From NCBI RefSeq assembly GCF_041346945.1, contig NZ_CP166850.1:1488001-1552000 (forward strand): a DNA stretch of 64,000 nt. Reading direction: 5' to 3'. The notes beneath the pieces were generated by a model. It searched no databases. It had not been told where the DNA came from and saw nothing but the letters and a program-made list of their open reading frames with translations. The translations under genes were made by a program, and so were the position numbers. Within the stretch, counting starts at the first letter, position 1; each line of letters starts with the position of its first letter. This document shows, one piece after another, positions 22,465-34,070 of this stretch. Source of the DNA: Amycolatopsis sp. cg9 (GTDB taxonomy: Bacteria > Actinomycetota > Actinomycetes > Mycobacteriales > Pseudonocardiaceae).

Positions 22465-24807
22465 GTGCGTATCGCGGTCATCGGCGGCGGCCCGGCGGGC
22501 CTGTACTTCGCCGCGCTGGCGAAACAGCTCGGTCCCGGCCACGAAATCACGGTCTGGGAGCGCAACGCCCCGGACGACACCTTCGGCTTCGGCGTCGTGT
22601 TCTCCGACGAGACGCTCGGCGGCATCGAGCACGCCGACGCGGCGGTGCACGAGGCCATGAAGGCCGAGTTCGCGCGCTGGGACGACATCGACGTCCACTA
22701 CCGCGGCACTGTCACCACCTCGGGCGGCCACGGCTTCGCCGCGATGAGCCGCAAGCGCTTGCTCGGCATCCTGCAGAGCCGCTGCGGCGAACTCGGCGTC
22801 GGGCTGCACTTCCGCGAGGAGGCGCCCGCGGACCTCTCGGGATACGACCTCGTCGTCGCCGCCGACGGCCTCAACTCCGCGGTCCGGAACCGGTTCGCCG
22901 AGACGTTCCGCCCGAGCGTCGAGACCCGCCGGTGCCGCTACATCTGGCTGGGCACGGACCTGGTGTTCGACGCCTTCAAGTTCTACGTCCTCGAGACGCC
23001 CGCCGGGATCATGCAGATCCACGGCTACCCGTACGGCCGCGACGGCAGCACGTTCATCCTCGAGGTCCAGGAGGACGTCTGGCAGCGGACGTTCGCCCCG
23101 GTCGCGGCGGCTTCGCTGAAGCCGGGCGAGAGCGACGAGAAGTCGATCGCGCTGATCCGCGAGCTGTGCGCCGACGTCCTGGACGGTCACCAGGTCATGG
23201 CGAACAACTCGAAGTGGGTTTCGTTCGGCACGGTCCGCTGCGAGACGTGGGTGCACGAGAACGTCGTCCTCCTCGGCGACGCGGCGCACACCGCGCACTT
23301 CTCGATCGGCTCCGGCACGAAGCTGGCGATGGAGGACGCGCTCGCGCTGGCCGCGTGCCTGCACGAGAACGACGGGGTGGCGGCGGCGCTCAAGGCCTAC
23401 GAGCTGGAACGGCGGCCGGTCGTCACGTCGACGCAGCGCGCCGCGCAGGCCAGCCTGGAGTGGTTCGAGAACATCGCGCAGTACGCGCACCAGGAGCCGC
23501 CGCAGTTCGCGTTCAACATCCTCACGCGCAGCCGCCGCGTCACCTACGACAACCTCCGCCTGCGCGACCCGGAGTTCGCGACCGAGCTGGACCGCTGGTT
23601 CGCGATGTCGCTCGGCACGACGTCGCGGCCGCCGATGTTCCAGCCGTTCAAGCTCGGTTCGCTGGAGCTGCCGAACCGGATCGTCGTGTCCCCGATGGAC
23701 ATGTACTCGGCGGAAGACGGCGTGCCCGGCGACTTCCACCTGGTGCACCTGGGCAGCAAGGCACTGGGCGGCGCCGGGCTGGTGATGACCGAGATGGTCT
23801 GCGTCTCCCCCGAAGGCCGGATCACCCCCGGCTGCGGCGGGCTGTACACGCCGGAGCAGGAAGCCGCCTGGAAGCGGGTGGTGGACTTCGTGCACGCGCA
23901 GTCGCCCGCGCGCATCGGCGTCCAGTTGGGACACTCGGGCCGCAAGGGTTCGACGAAGCTGATGTGGGACGGCATCGACGAGCCGCTCCCGGCGGACAAC
24001 TGGGAAGTCTGCGCGCCTTCGGCCTTGCCGTACTCTCCGCGGAACCAGGTCCCGCGTGAACTGTCCACATCGGACCTCACCGAGATCCGCGACCAGTTCG
24101 TCGCGTGCGCCCAGGCCGCCGCCCGCGCCGGGTTCGACGTCCTCGAACTGCACTGCGCGCACGGCTACCTGCTGTCGTCGTTCCTCTCCCCGCTGACCAA
24201 CCTGCGGACCGATTCCTACGGCGGCTCGCTGGAGAACCGGCTGCGTTTCCCGCTCGAAGTCTTCGACGCGGTCCGCGCCGCGTGGCCCGCCGAGCGGCCG
24301 ATGACCGTCCGGATCTCGGCGACCGACTGGTGCGAGGGCGGCGTCGACGCCGACGACGCGGTCGAGATCGCGCGCGCGTTCGCTTCCCACGGCGCCGCGG
24401 GCATCGACGTCTCGACCGGCCAGGTCGTCAGTGAGGAACGCCCGCAGTACGGGCGTAGCTACCAGACGCCGTACGCGGACCGGATCCGCAACGAGATCGG
24501 CGAGGAGTACGGGATCGCGGTGATCGCGGTCGGCGCGATCTCGTCGTACGACGACGTGAACTCGCTGATCCTGGCCGGGCGCGCGGACCTCTGCGCACTG
24601 GGCCGAACCCACCTCTACGATCCACAGTGGACGCTGCACGCGGCGGCCGAGCAGGGTTACCCGATGGCGTGGCCGAAGCCGTTCGCCGCGGGCAGCCGCA
24701 AACCCCAGACCGGCCGCAGCGACGGGCCGGAGCCGCGCCTCGACCTCGTCCGGTCGGGGCCGGCGGGGACCGCCCATGCCCGCTGGCGACCGGGAGCCGC
24801 GCGATGA
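22465..24807 (+). CDS. bifunctional FAD monooxygenase / OYE-type reductase (2-aminobenzoyl-CoA monooxygenase/reductase-like)
   Basis: A 780-residue fusion. Residues 1-380 are a class A flavin monooxygenase: VIGGGPAGLYFAAL at the N-terminus and VVLLGDAAHTAHFSIGSGTKLAMEDALAL near 270. Residues 390-745 are an Old Yellow Enzyme-type FMN domain: FKLGSLELPNRIVVSPMDMYSAEDG, QLGHSGRKGS, ELHCAHGYLLSSFLSPLTNLRTDSYGGSLENR and IAVGAISSYDDVNSLILAGRADL. This order is that of 2-aminobenzoyl-CoA monooxygenase/reductase, which hydroxylates and then reduces an aryl-CoA ring. Salicyloyl-CoA 5-hydroxylase has a similar FAD part. GTG at 22465; the stop overlaps the next gene's ATG. Confidence 0.85.
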   Translation: MRIAVIGGGPAGLYFAALAKQLGPGHEITVWERNAPDDTFGFGVVFSDETLGGIEHADAAVHEAMKAEFARWDDIDVHYRGTVTTSGGHGFAAMSRKRLLGILQSRCGELGVGLHFREEAPADLSGYDLVVAADGLNSAVRNRFAETFRPSVETRRCRYIWLGTDLVFDAFKFYVLETPAGIMQIHGYPYGRDGSTFILEVQEDVWQRTFAPVAAASLKPGESDEKSIALIRELCADVLDGHQVMANNSKWVSFGTVRCETWVHENVVLLGDAAHTAHFSIGSGTKLAMEDALALAACLHENDGVAAALKAYELERRPVVTSTQRAAQASLEWFENIAQYAHQEPPQFAFNILTRSRRVTYDNLRLRDPEFATELDRWFAMSLGTTSRPPMFQPFKLGSLELPNRIVVSPMDMYSAEDGVPGDFHLVHLGSKALGGAGLVMTEMVCVSPEGRITPGCGGLYTPEQEAAWKRVVDFVHAQSPARIGVQLGHSGRKGSTKLMWDGIDEPLPADNWEVCAPSALPYSPRNQVPRELSTSDLTEIRDQFVACAQAAARAGFDVLELHCAHGYLLSSFLSPLTNLRTDSYGGSLENRLRFPLEVFDAVRAAWPAERPMTVRISATDWCEGGVDADDAVEIARAFASHGAAGIDVSTGQVVSEERPQYGRSYQTPYADRIRNEIGEEYGIAVIAVGAISSYDDVNSLILAGRADLCALGRTHLYDPQWTLHAAAEQGYPMAWPKPFAAGSRKPQTGRSDGPEPRLDLVRSGPAGTAHARWRPGAAR

Positions 24808-25967
24808 CCGCTTTCGCTTTGACCGCCGAGCAACAGGCCTTCGCCGCGGAAGTCCGGCGGCTGGCCGAAGACCAGTTGCGTCCGCTCGCCGAGTCCGGCG
24901 TGGAGGGTGCGGTCAACCGCCCGCTGCTCAAGGCGATGGGTGCGCTGGGACTGCTGGCCCGGCTGTTCCCCGGCGTCGCCTCGGGTACGCCGTCGCGGCA
25001 GGCGGCGGCGACGGACCTGTGCATCCTGCGCGAGAACCTGGCGATGGTGAGCACCGAGGCCGAGACGGCGCTGGCGTTGCAGGGCCTGGGAACCTACCCG
25101 GTCCTGCAGTCCGGACAGGACGAGCAGGTCGCGAAGTGGCTGCCCGCGGTGGCGGCCGGCGACGCGGTGGCGGCGTTCGCGCTGACCGAACCGGACGCCG
25201 GTTCGGACGCGGCGGCGCTGTCGCTCTCCGCGGAGCCCGACGGTGACGGCTGGCGGCTCACCGGATCCAAGATGTGGATTTCGAACGCGCCGGAAGCCGA
25301 CTTCTACACGGTTTTCGCCCGCACCACCCCGGACGCGGGTTCCCGCGGCGTCAGCGCGTTCGTCGTCCCGGCCGACCGCCCGGGCCTCGGCGGCGAGCAC
25401 CTCGACCTGGTGAGCCCGCACCCGATCGGCACGGTCACGTTCGACGCCGTCGAGGTCCGGCGCGAGGAACTGCTCGGCGAGGAGAACCGCGGCTTCGCCG
25501 TGGCGATGCGGACCCTCGACCTGTTCCGCCCGAGCGTCGGCGCCTTCGCCGTCGGCATGGCACAGGCGGCCCTCGACGCCACAGTGGACTACACGGGTGA
25601 GCGGAAAGCCTTCGGCGGCCCGCTGATCAAGCAGCAGGCGGTGGCCCACGCACTGGCGGAGATGGCAACGCGCACGGAAGCCGCGCGCCTGCTGGTCTAC
25701 GCGGCAGCGGGCGCGTACGACGCGGGCGAGCAGAACCTCGGCGGCCGCGCGGCGATGGCGAAGCTGTTCGCGACCGAGGCAGCCCAGTTCGTCGTCGACT
25801 CGGCGGTCCAGCTGCACGGTGCCCGCGCCCTGCGCCGCGGGCACCTGCTGGAGCACCTCTACCGCGAGGTCCGCGCCCCACGCATCTACGAAGGCGCCTC
25901 GGAGATCCAGCGGACGATCATCGCCCGCTGGCTCGCTTCGGCGTCCGGTCGAGCCACCACTGGCTGA
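24804..25967 (+). CDS. acyl-CoA dehydrogenase
   Basis: A 387-residue FAD-dependent acyl-CoA dehydrogenase with AFALTEPDAGSDAAAL, GSKMWISNAPEADFYTVFARTT and YREVRAPRIYEGASEIQRTIIARWL. It is coupled by ATGA overlap to the FAD/OYE fusion, so the two act together, probably removing hydrogens from an alicyclic or opened CoA thioester made by the fusion enzyme. The usual catalytic Glu near YEG(A/T)SE is present. The last 50 bp overlap the convergent DUF2306 gene. Confidence 0.92.
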   Translation: MTAFALTAEQQAFAAEVRRLAEDQLRPLAESGVEGAVNRPLLKAMGALGLLARLFPGVASGTPSRQAAATDLCILRENLAMVSTEAETALALQGLGTYPVLQSGQDEQVAKWLPAVAAGDAVAAFALTEPDAGSDAAALSLSAEPDGDGWRLTGSKMWISNAPEADFYTVFARTTPDAGSRGVSAFVVPADRPGLGGEHLDLVSPHPIGTVTFDAVEVRREELLGEENRGFAVAMRTLDLFRPSVGAFAVGMAQAALDATVDYTGERKAFGGPLIKQQAVAHALAEMATRTEAARLLVYAAAGAYDAGEQNLGGRAAMAKLFATEAAQFVVDSAVQLHGARALRRGHLLEHLYREVRAPRIYEGASEIQRTIIARWLASASGRATTG

Positions 25968-26607
25968 GCAGCAACAGGGTCAGCACGCTCAGCACGGCCG
26001 AGACCGTGGCGGCGCTGAGGATCATCGTCTCCTTGTCCCCGCCGCGCGGCAGGACCAGCAGGAACCCGAGCGGGGACAGGGCTCGCGTCATCAGCGTGTT
26101 CATGCACATGGCGAAGCTGCGGACCATCCACTTGCGGTGGTCGGCGAACCGGCGCTCCCGAACCGCCCGCCACCCGGCGATCGTGAACCCGAGCCACAGC
26201 AAGGCGGCCACGACGTCCAGCGCGGCGACGACCGGCCCGAACGGGCTGACCGCACCGATCACCGCCGCCATCACGGCGGCGGGAACGGCCCCGGCGAAGA
26301 CGTAGACCCGCCCGACCCGGCGGTGCACGACCGGGTGCGTCCGCCGCAACCACGGCCAGACCTGCAGGATGACGCCGACGATGGCGATACTGCCGAAGGC
26401 GATGTGCGCGACGAGGAACCAGTAGTGCGGCGCGAACCCGGCGGGCGCGGGCACCCGCGACCGCCCGGGATCCAGCGTGAGGTACGGCGGTACGGAATAG
26501 GCGAGGAACGCGGCGACGATCAGGCCGAGCGGCGCCACCCACGGCCGCCGCCACCAGCTCGGTTTCCCCGGCGCGGGCGCCGGTCTGATCTCCGTGCGAA
26601 CGGTCAT
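25918..26607 (-). CDS. DUF2306 polytopic membrane protein
   Basis: A 229-residue protein with about six hydrophobic segments, including HYWFLVAHIAFGSIAIVGVILQVWPWLRRTHPVVHRRVGRVYVFAG, typical of DUF2306 proteins, whose conserved His residues suggest cytochrome-like heme binding. The function is unknown. The 3' end overlaps the acyl-CoA dehydrogenase by 50 bp, so the two transcripts are complementary at their ends. Just upstream, CTACC-N8-GGTAG (about 26625-26643) may be an operator. Confidence 0.75.
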   Translation of the reverse strand: MTVRTEIRPAPAPGKPSWWRRPWVAPLGLIVAAFLAYSVPPYLTLDPGRSRVPAPAGFAPHYWFLVAHIAFGSIAIVGVILQVWPWLRRTHPVVHRRVGRVYVFAGAVPAAVMAAVIGAVSPFGPVVAALDVVAALLWLGFTIAGWRAVRERRFADHRKWMVRSFAMCMNTLMTRALSPLGFLLVLPRGGDKETMILSAATVSAVLSVLTLLLLSQWWLDRTPKRASGR

Positions 26608-26666
26608 GACCACCCCCAGGATCGACTACCGATCCGAAGGTAGGGAGATCCCGGGGGCGGGACCAT

Positions 26667-26702
26667 GGGGTGAGCCACCACAACCCTGGTGGGGCTCACC
26701 CC
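26667..26702. terminator. hairpin terminator of the GH1/ABC operon
   Basis: GGGGTGAGCC (26667-26676) pairs with GGCTCACCCC (26693-26702), with an inner ACCA/TGGT pairing. It lies 8 bp beyond the GH1 stop on its leftward side and upstream of the DUF2306 gene. Confidence 0.7.
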
Positions 26703-26710
26703 ACCGCCGT

Positions 26711-28114
26711 TCAGCTCCCCCGCACCCGCCGGACGGTGTCGCGGTAGAAGTAGCCGCTCTGCTTGATCGTCCGTTCCTGCGTCTCGTAGTCCACCCGGAT
26801 CAGCCCGAACCGCTTCGCGTACCCGTAGGCCCACTCGAAGTTGTCCAAAAGGGACCAGGCGAAGTACCCGCGCACGTCCGCCCCCGCCTCACGGGCCGCT
26901 GCCACGGCCGCGATGTGCGAAGCCAGGTAGGCCGTCCGCTGCTCGTCGCGGACGAAGCCGGAGGAGTCCGGGTCGTCGTCGAAGGCCGAGCCGTTCTCCG
27001 TGATGTACATCGGGAGGCCCGGGTAGTCGCGGCCGAGCCGCGTCAGCAGTTCCGTGAACTTGCCCGGCAGGATCTCCCAGCCCATCGCCGTCGTCGGCTC
27101 GCCGAACGGGACCACTCGCGAAGCCGGCGCCCCCTCCTCGTCCACGGAAGAGCCGTTCTCGTCCACGCCGGAGAACTGCTGGCCGAAGTAGTAGTTCACG
27201 CCGAGGAAGTCCAGCGGCGTCGAAATGATCGACAGGTCGCCGTCCTGGACCGGGAGCTTCACCCCGCGGTCGGCGAGGTCCGCCACCACGTCTTCCGGGT
27301 ACTGCCCGTGAACCAGCGGGTCCAGGTAGACGCGGACGCCGAGGCCGTCCGCCTGGCGGGCCGCGCGGACGTCCTCCTCGGAGTCCGTCGCCGGGTCGGC
27401 CGTGCACATGTTGAGCGTGATGCCGAACTGCGTGTCCGCCGGGGCGGCCTCGCGCATCCGCTGGACCGCCAGCCCGTGACCGAGCAGCAGGTGGTGCACC
27501 GCGTGCAGGCCGGCCGCGTAGTCCCGCCGCCCGGGCGCCATCACGCCGTGGACGTACCCGTGCATCGCCGAGCACCACGGCTCGTTCAACGTCGTCCAGT
27601 GGCGGACCCGGTCGGAAAGCCGGTCGAACACCAGCATCGCGTAGTCCGCGAACCGGTACGCCGTGTCACGCGCCGGCCAGCCGCCCGCGTCCTCCAGCTC
27701 CTGCGGCAGGTCCCAGTGGTACAGCGTCAGCCATGGCGTGATCCCGCGGCTCAGCGTCTCGTCGACCAGCCGGTCGTAGAAGCCGAGGCCCGCTTCGTTG
27801 ACGCCGCCGCGGCCGCGCGGCTGGACCCGGGGCCACGCCACGGAAAAGCGGTAGGTGTCCGCACCCAGTTCGCGCACCAGCTCGATGTCCGACGGCATCC
27901 GGTGGTAGTGGTCGCACGCCACGTCACCGTTGTCGTTGTTGTCGATCGCCCACGGGACCTGGCAGAAGGTGTCCCAGATGGACGGTGTACGTCCGTCTTC
28001 CGCAACCGCGCCTTCGATCTGGTACGCGGCGGTGGCCACGCCCCAGCGGAAGTCCGGCGGCAGGGTGTCGATCAGCGCCTGCTGGTCGGCGGTCGCGGCG
28101 GTGGTCTCGGTCAA
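26711..28114 (-). CDS. beta-glucosidase, glycoside hydrolase family 1
   Basis: A 467-residue cytoplasmic GH1 enzyme (no signal peptide). The acid/base Glu178 in TLNEPW and nucleophile Glu373 in YITENGSAF are both present, along with the N-terminal FRWGVATAAYQIEGA motif. It should cleave beta-linked glucosides or cellobiose-type disaccharides. TTG at 28114 was chosen because GGAGGAG lies 7 bases upstream. It is the last gene of a five-component ABC-importer operon, so the importer most likely brings in beta-glucosides. A hairpin terminator follows. Confidence 0.93.
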   Translation of the reverse strand: MTETTAATADQQALIDTLPPDFRWGVATAAYQIEGAVAEDGRTPSIWDTFCQVPWAIDNNDNGDVACDHYHRMPSDIELVRELGADTYRFSVAWPRVQPRGRGGVNEAGLGFYDRLVDETLSRGITPWLTLYHWDLPQELEDAGGWPARDTAYRFADYAMLVFDRLSDRVRHWTTLNEPWCSAMHGYVHGVMAPGRRDYAAGLHAVHHLLLGHGLAVQRMREAAPADTQFGITLNMCTADPATDSEEDVRAARQADGLGVRVYLDPLVHGQYPEDVVADLADRGVKLPVQDGDLSIISTPLDFLGVNYYFGQQFSGVDENGSSVDEEGAPASRVVPFGEPTTAMGWEILPGKFTELLTRLGRDYPGLPMYITENGSAFDDDPDSSGFVRDEQRTAYLASHIAAVAAAREAGADVRGYFAWSLLDNFEWAYGYAKRFGLIRVDYETQERTIKQSGYFYRDTVRRVRGS

Positions 28115-28149
28115 GGCAGCACTCCTCCAGTGGTACCGGACTTCGGCGT

Positions 28150-29138
<989 letters not shown>

Positions 29139-29142
<4 letters not shown>

Positions 29143-30122
29143 GGCTTTTCCTCCCGCCCGAGCACGGGCGTGAAGCCCACTCGCATCCGGTGCGTCTTCC
29201 CGTCGGCGCCGCGCACGCGCGCCTTTCCGCTGCCGCGCAGGCGCGGGCTGACGAACTCGTCGATGCCGAAGTTGAGCAGGGACAACGCGGTGCCGAGGAT
29301 CGCGATCGCCAGCCCGGCCGGCACGAACCACCACCACGCGCCCTGCGCGAGGGCCTGCTGGCTCTGCGCCCAGAACAGGATCGTGCCCCAGTTCCAGTTG
29401 GACAGTCCCGAGACGCCGACGAACGCCAGCGTGATCTCGGACATCACGGCGAAGATCACCGTGCCGACGAAGCTGGACGCGATCACCGCGGTCAGGTTCG
29501 GCAGGATCTCGAAGAAGATGATCCGCCACGTCGATTCGCCGGTCGCCCGCGCGGCTTCGACGTATTCCCGGCCGCGCAACGAAAGCGTCTGGGCCCGGAG
29601 TACCCGCGCGCCCCACGCCCACGACGTGAACCCGATGATCACCGCCACCAGGATGTCGCCGCCGGTGGGCACCGCGCTGCCGATGATGATGATCAGCGGG
29701 AGCGCCGGGATCACGAGGAACACGTTGGACAGTGCGGAGAGGCCCTCACCGGTGTTGCCACCGAGGTAGCCGGAGGCCACGCCGACGACGACGGCGAGGA
29801 TCGTCGCCACCACCCCGGCGGCCAGCCCGACGAGCATCACGCTGCGCGTGCCGACCACGACCTGGCTGAAGATGTCCTGGCCGAGGTGGGTCGTGCCGAA
29901 CCAGTGCCGTCCGGACGGTCCCTCGAGCAGGTCGCTGCTGCGCGCGGACGGGTCGTACGGCGCGATCCACTCGCCGATGACCGCGATCACGAGGAAGAAG
30001 ACGATGACGGCCAGGCCGGTGGCGGTCTTGCCGCCGGTCAGGAACCGGAAGCGGCGCCGGCGCGCGACCACGTCGACGGGGAGGGCTTGGGCGGCTTTGA
30101 CGTCCGCCGCGGGTACGGCCAT
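29139..30122 (-). CDS. ABC transporter permease (DppC-like)
   Basis: A 327-residue inner-membrane permease of the peptide/nickel/oligosaccharide group, with an N-terminal helix, a periplasmic loop (GTTHLGQDIFSQVVVGTR) and the EAA loop YVEAARATGESTWRIIFFEILPN that contacts the ATPase. Its stop overlaps the ATPase ATG, and its start is 2 bp past the neighbouring permease stop. It forms a heterodimer with the 30124-31104 product. Confidence 0.92.
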
Positions 30123-30123
30123 G

Positions 30124-31100
30124 TCAGCCCTCCTTCCGGGTGCGCGGGTCGAGCGCGAGGTAGGCGACGTCGGCGAAGAGGTTCGCCACGAGCACGGACA
30201 GCGTGATGATCAGGAAGATGCCCTGCATCAGCGGGTAGTCCTGTGAGCCGACCGCCTGGAACAGCTGGAAGCCGACGCCCGGGTAGGAGAAGACGATCTC
30301 CACCAGCAGCGTCCCGCCGACGATGAAGCCCAGTGCCAGCGCGAAGCCGGACACGCTCGGCAGCAGTGCGTTGCGCGCCGCGTACCCGACCATGACCCGG
30401 CGCTCGGGCAGGCCCTTGGCGTGCGCGACCGTGACGTAGTCCTCCGAAGCGACGGTGACCATCATGTTGCGCATGCCCAGGATCCAGCTGCCCATCGAGC
30501 TGATCAGGATGGTCAGCGCGGGCAGCAGGCTGTGCTGGACCGCGCTGCCGATGAACCCGCCGTCCCAGCCGGGCACGACACCCGGGTCGTACCCGCCGGA
30601 CGACGGGAAGAAGCTGCCCGGACCGGCCAGCAGCGTGAGCGCGATCAGGCCGAGCCAGAAGTACGGGATCGACGAGAGGAACGTCGTCACCGGCAGCAGG
30701 CCGTCGACCCAGGAACCGCGCTTCCAGCCGGCGACCACGCCGAGGCCGGTGCCGATGGCGAAGCCGACGACCGTGGTGATGCCGACCAGGATGATCGTCC
30801 ACGGCAGGCTGTCGCCGAGCAGCTCGGACACCGGAGTCGGGAAGAACGTGAACGAGATCCCGAGGTCGCCGCGGAAGAGCTGGCCCCAGTAGTCGAAGTA
30901 CTGGGAGATCAGGCTTTCGTTCTTGTCGAGTCCGAACAGGACGTACAGCGACTGGACCGCGTCCTGGCTGATCATGCCCTGGTTCTTCGCGATCAGCGAC
31001 TGCACGGGGTCGCCCGGGATCAGCCGCGGGATGAAGAAGTTGATGGTGACGGCGGCCCAGGCGGTGAAGACGTAGAAGAGCAGCCGTTGCAGCAGATACC

Positions 31101-31104
<4 letters not shown>
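30124..31104 (-). CDS. ABC transporter permease (DppB-like)
   Basis: A 326-residue permease with the DppB-type N-terminus [32 protein letters not shown], and an EAA loop [26 protein letters not shown] at 31104 overlaps the upstream ATPase stop as ATGA. It partners with the DppC-like permease immediately downstream. Confidence 0.92.
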
Positions 31105-32192
<1,088 letters not shown>

Positions 32193-32195
32193 CGA

Positions 32196-33866
32196 TCAGG
32201 CCGCGGGCTTCAGGTGCAGGACGATGTCGAGCGCGTTGCGCAGCGTCGGCTGGGCCGGCGCGTACGGGTTGGCCTCGTCCGGCCAGCCCGTCCAGTTCTT
32301 CGTGCTGTACTCGCCGCCGGAGTTGGCCGCCGAGGTCGGGACCATCGGCTGCTGGTCGATCATGATCTTCTGCAGCGTCGCCATCGCGGCGGTGCGGGCG
32401 GCGTCGTCCTCGGCGTTCGCGTACGTCTCGAGCGCCTTGGTCGCCTCGTCGTTCTTGAAGCGGCCGTAGTTGCCGTTGATGCCCCCCTGGCCGGTCGGCT
32501 TGTAGCGGCTGCCGTCCATCACGTCGCGGTACAGGTCGTACGGCGTCGCACCGTCGTTGGTCCAGTGCATCAGGCCTTCGAAGTCACCGGTGTCGACCGA
32601 CTTGATCCACGCGTCCTGGTTCATCTTCTCGACCGTGGCGGTGATGCCGATCTGGGACAGGTTGTCCTTGATGATCTCCAGGTCGGTGATGTAGTCCGAC
32701 CAGCCCGACGGAACCGTGAGCTTCAGGGTGACCGGCTTGCCGCTCGGGTCGGCCAGCTTGTCGCCGGTGAACTTGTAGCCCGCGCCGGTCAGCAGCGACT
32801 TGGCACCCGGGACGTCGACCTTGACCGTCTGCCCCTTGTACTGCGGCGCGATGAACGGGTCACCCGCCGGCGTCGGGATGCCGGTGACCTGGTCGTTCTT
32901 CGGGTAGAAGTAGCCGGCCTCACCCTGGTTGAAGATGTCGTCGCGGTTGATCACCTTGCTGACCGCCTGGCGCAGCTTCGCGTCGTTCCACGGCGCCTTC
33001 TCGGTGTTGAACCACAGGCCGTGGACGGCCAGCTGCGCGGGGAACCACAGCTTGTAGTGCTGCGGGTCCTTGCTGGTGTAGACGGCCTTGTAGTTCGGGA
33101 TGAAGACGAAGCTCCACTCCGACGCGCCGCTGACCAGCGCGTTCACCTGAGCGTTGTTGTCGGTGTAGGAGGTGTAGCGGATCTCCTTGACCTTCGGCGC
33201 TTCCTGCCAGTAGCCGTCGCGGCGGACGACGATCATCGTCTGCGGCGTGGCCGACTTCAGCGTGTACGGACCGGTGCCGATCGGGTTCTTCACGGTGTCG
33301 AGCGCCGGGTCCTTGATGCCCTGCCAGACGTGCTTGGGCACGACGAGGGTCTGCAGGATCTTGAGCTGGTTGACGAACTGGGAGCTCTCGAAGCCCAGCG
33401 TCACCTGGTTGCCGGCCGCGGCGATGTCCTTGTACGGCACGGCGTCGACGTTCAGCGCCTTGTTGTCGCGCAGCAGCTGGAACGTGTAGGCGACGTCCTC
33501 GGCGGTCATCGGCTGGCCGTCGGAGAACTTCACGCCGTCACGGACGGTCAGGACGAGCTTCTTGTAGTTGTCCGTCCAATCCCACTTCGTCGCGAGCCAC
33601 GGCTTGCCGGGCTCCTGCGGCTTGACGCGGTTGTGCATGACCAGGGGCTCGTAGATCATCCACCGGTAGCCCATGTTGGACAGCGCGGACGTCTCGAGGA
33701 ACGGGTTGTTGTTCTCCGACTGCGGGCCGTCGGGCTTGCCGACGTTGAGCACGGCGTCCGGGTTGCCTTGCGCGGCGTTCGAGCTGCCGCTGCCCCCGCA
33801 CGCCGTCAGGCCGCCCACGGCCATGACGGCTACCAGCGCTGCGACGATGGAGCGCTTGACTCGCAT
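32196..33866 (-). CDS. extracellular solute-binding protein family 5 (lipoprotein)
   Basis: A 556-residue secreted binding protein with a lipoprotein signal peptide ([17 protein letters not shown], lipobox LTAC, Cys23) and the family 5 pattern [28 protein letters not shown]. Family 5 proteins bind peptides, but some, for example in Thermotoga, bind beta-glucan oligosaccharides. With GH1 in the same operon, an oligosaccharide ligand is more likely. ATG at 33866 follows AGGAGGACCG. It is the first gene of the operon. A candidate ROK operator lies about 130 bp upstream. Confidence 0.9.
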   Translation of the reverse strand: MRVKRSIVAALVAVMAVGGLTACGGSGSSNAAQGNPDAVLNVGKPDGPQSENNNPFLETSALSNMGYRWMIYEPLVMHNRVKPQEPGKPWLATKWDWTDNYKKLVLTVRDGVKFSDGQPMTAEDVAYTFQLLRDNKALNVDAVPYKDIAAAGNQVTLGFESSQFVNQLKILQTLVVPKHVWQGIKDPALDTVKNPIGTGPYTLKSATPQTMIVVRRDGYWQEAPKVKEIRYTSYTDNNAQVNALVSGASEWSFVFIPNYKAVYTSKDPQHYKLWFPAQLAVHGLWFNTEKAPWNDAKLRQAVSKVINRDDIFNQGEAGYFYPKNDQVTGIPTPAGDPFIAPQYKGQTVKVDVPGAKSLLTGAGYKFTGDKLADPSGKPVTLKLTVPSGWSDYITDLEIIKDNLSQIGITATVEKMNQDAWIKSVDTGDFEGLMHWTNDGATPYDLYRDVMDGSRYKPTGQGGINGNYGRFKNDEATKALETYANAEDDAARTAAMATLQKIMIDQQPMVPTSAANSGGEYSTKNWTGWPDEANPYAPAQPTLRNALDIVLHLKPAA

Positions 33867-33995
33867 CGGTCCTCCTAGTCATCGACGACTTCCGTTTGTC
33901 GACTGGTAGCGAGCCCCGACCGCCGGCGACCGAACGACGTCGAGAAGTCAACCCGGGTGACTCGGGTCACGTCAATAACACGGCGGTAACGTTTT

Positions 33996-34013
33996 GTACC
34001 TAAGTTTAAGTAC
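33996..34013. promoter_or_regulatory. candidate ROK operator GTACCTAAGTTTAAGTAC
   Basis: An 18-bp imperfect palindrome (7 of 9 arm positions match) in an AT-rich pocket of the 204-bp gap between the solute-binding protein start (33866) and the end of the ROK gene (34071). It is placed to control the importer/GH1 operon. Similar ACTTA strings recur at 35304-35338 between the two ROK genes. Confidence 0.5.
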
Positions 34014-34070
34014 TGAAAGAACTGGCGGTCTGGACCTGTTCCGGCGATTACTCCTTGCGACGCAAGGAAA

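Noticed and set aside
24105..24434. Short rightward frame inside the FAD/OYE gene
   Set aside because: Out of frame with the fusion, Arg/Pro/Ala-rich and without motifs.
25918..25967. Overlap of acyl-CoA dehydrogenase and DUF2306 as a sign of frameshift
   Set aside because: Both proteins end with their expected family C-termini, so this is an ordinary 50-bp convergent overlap.
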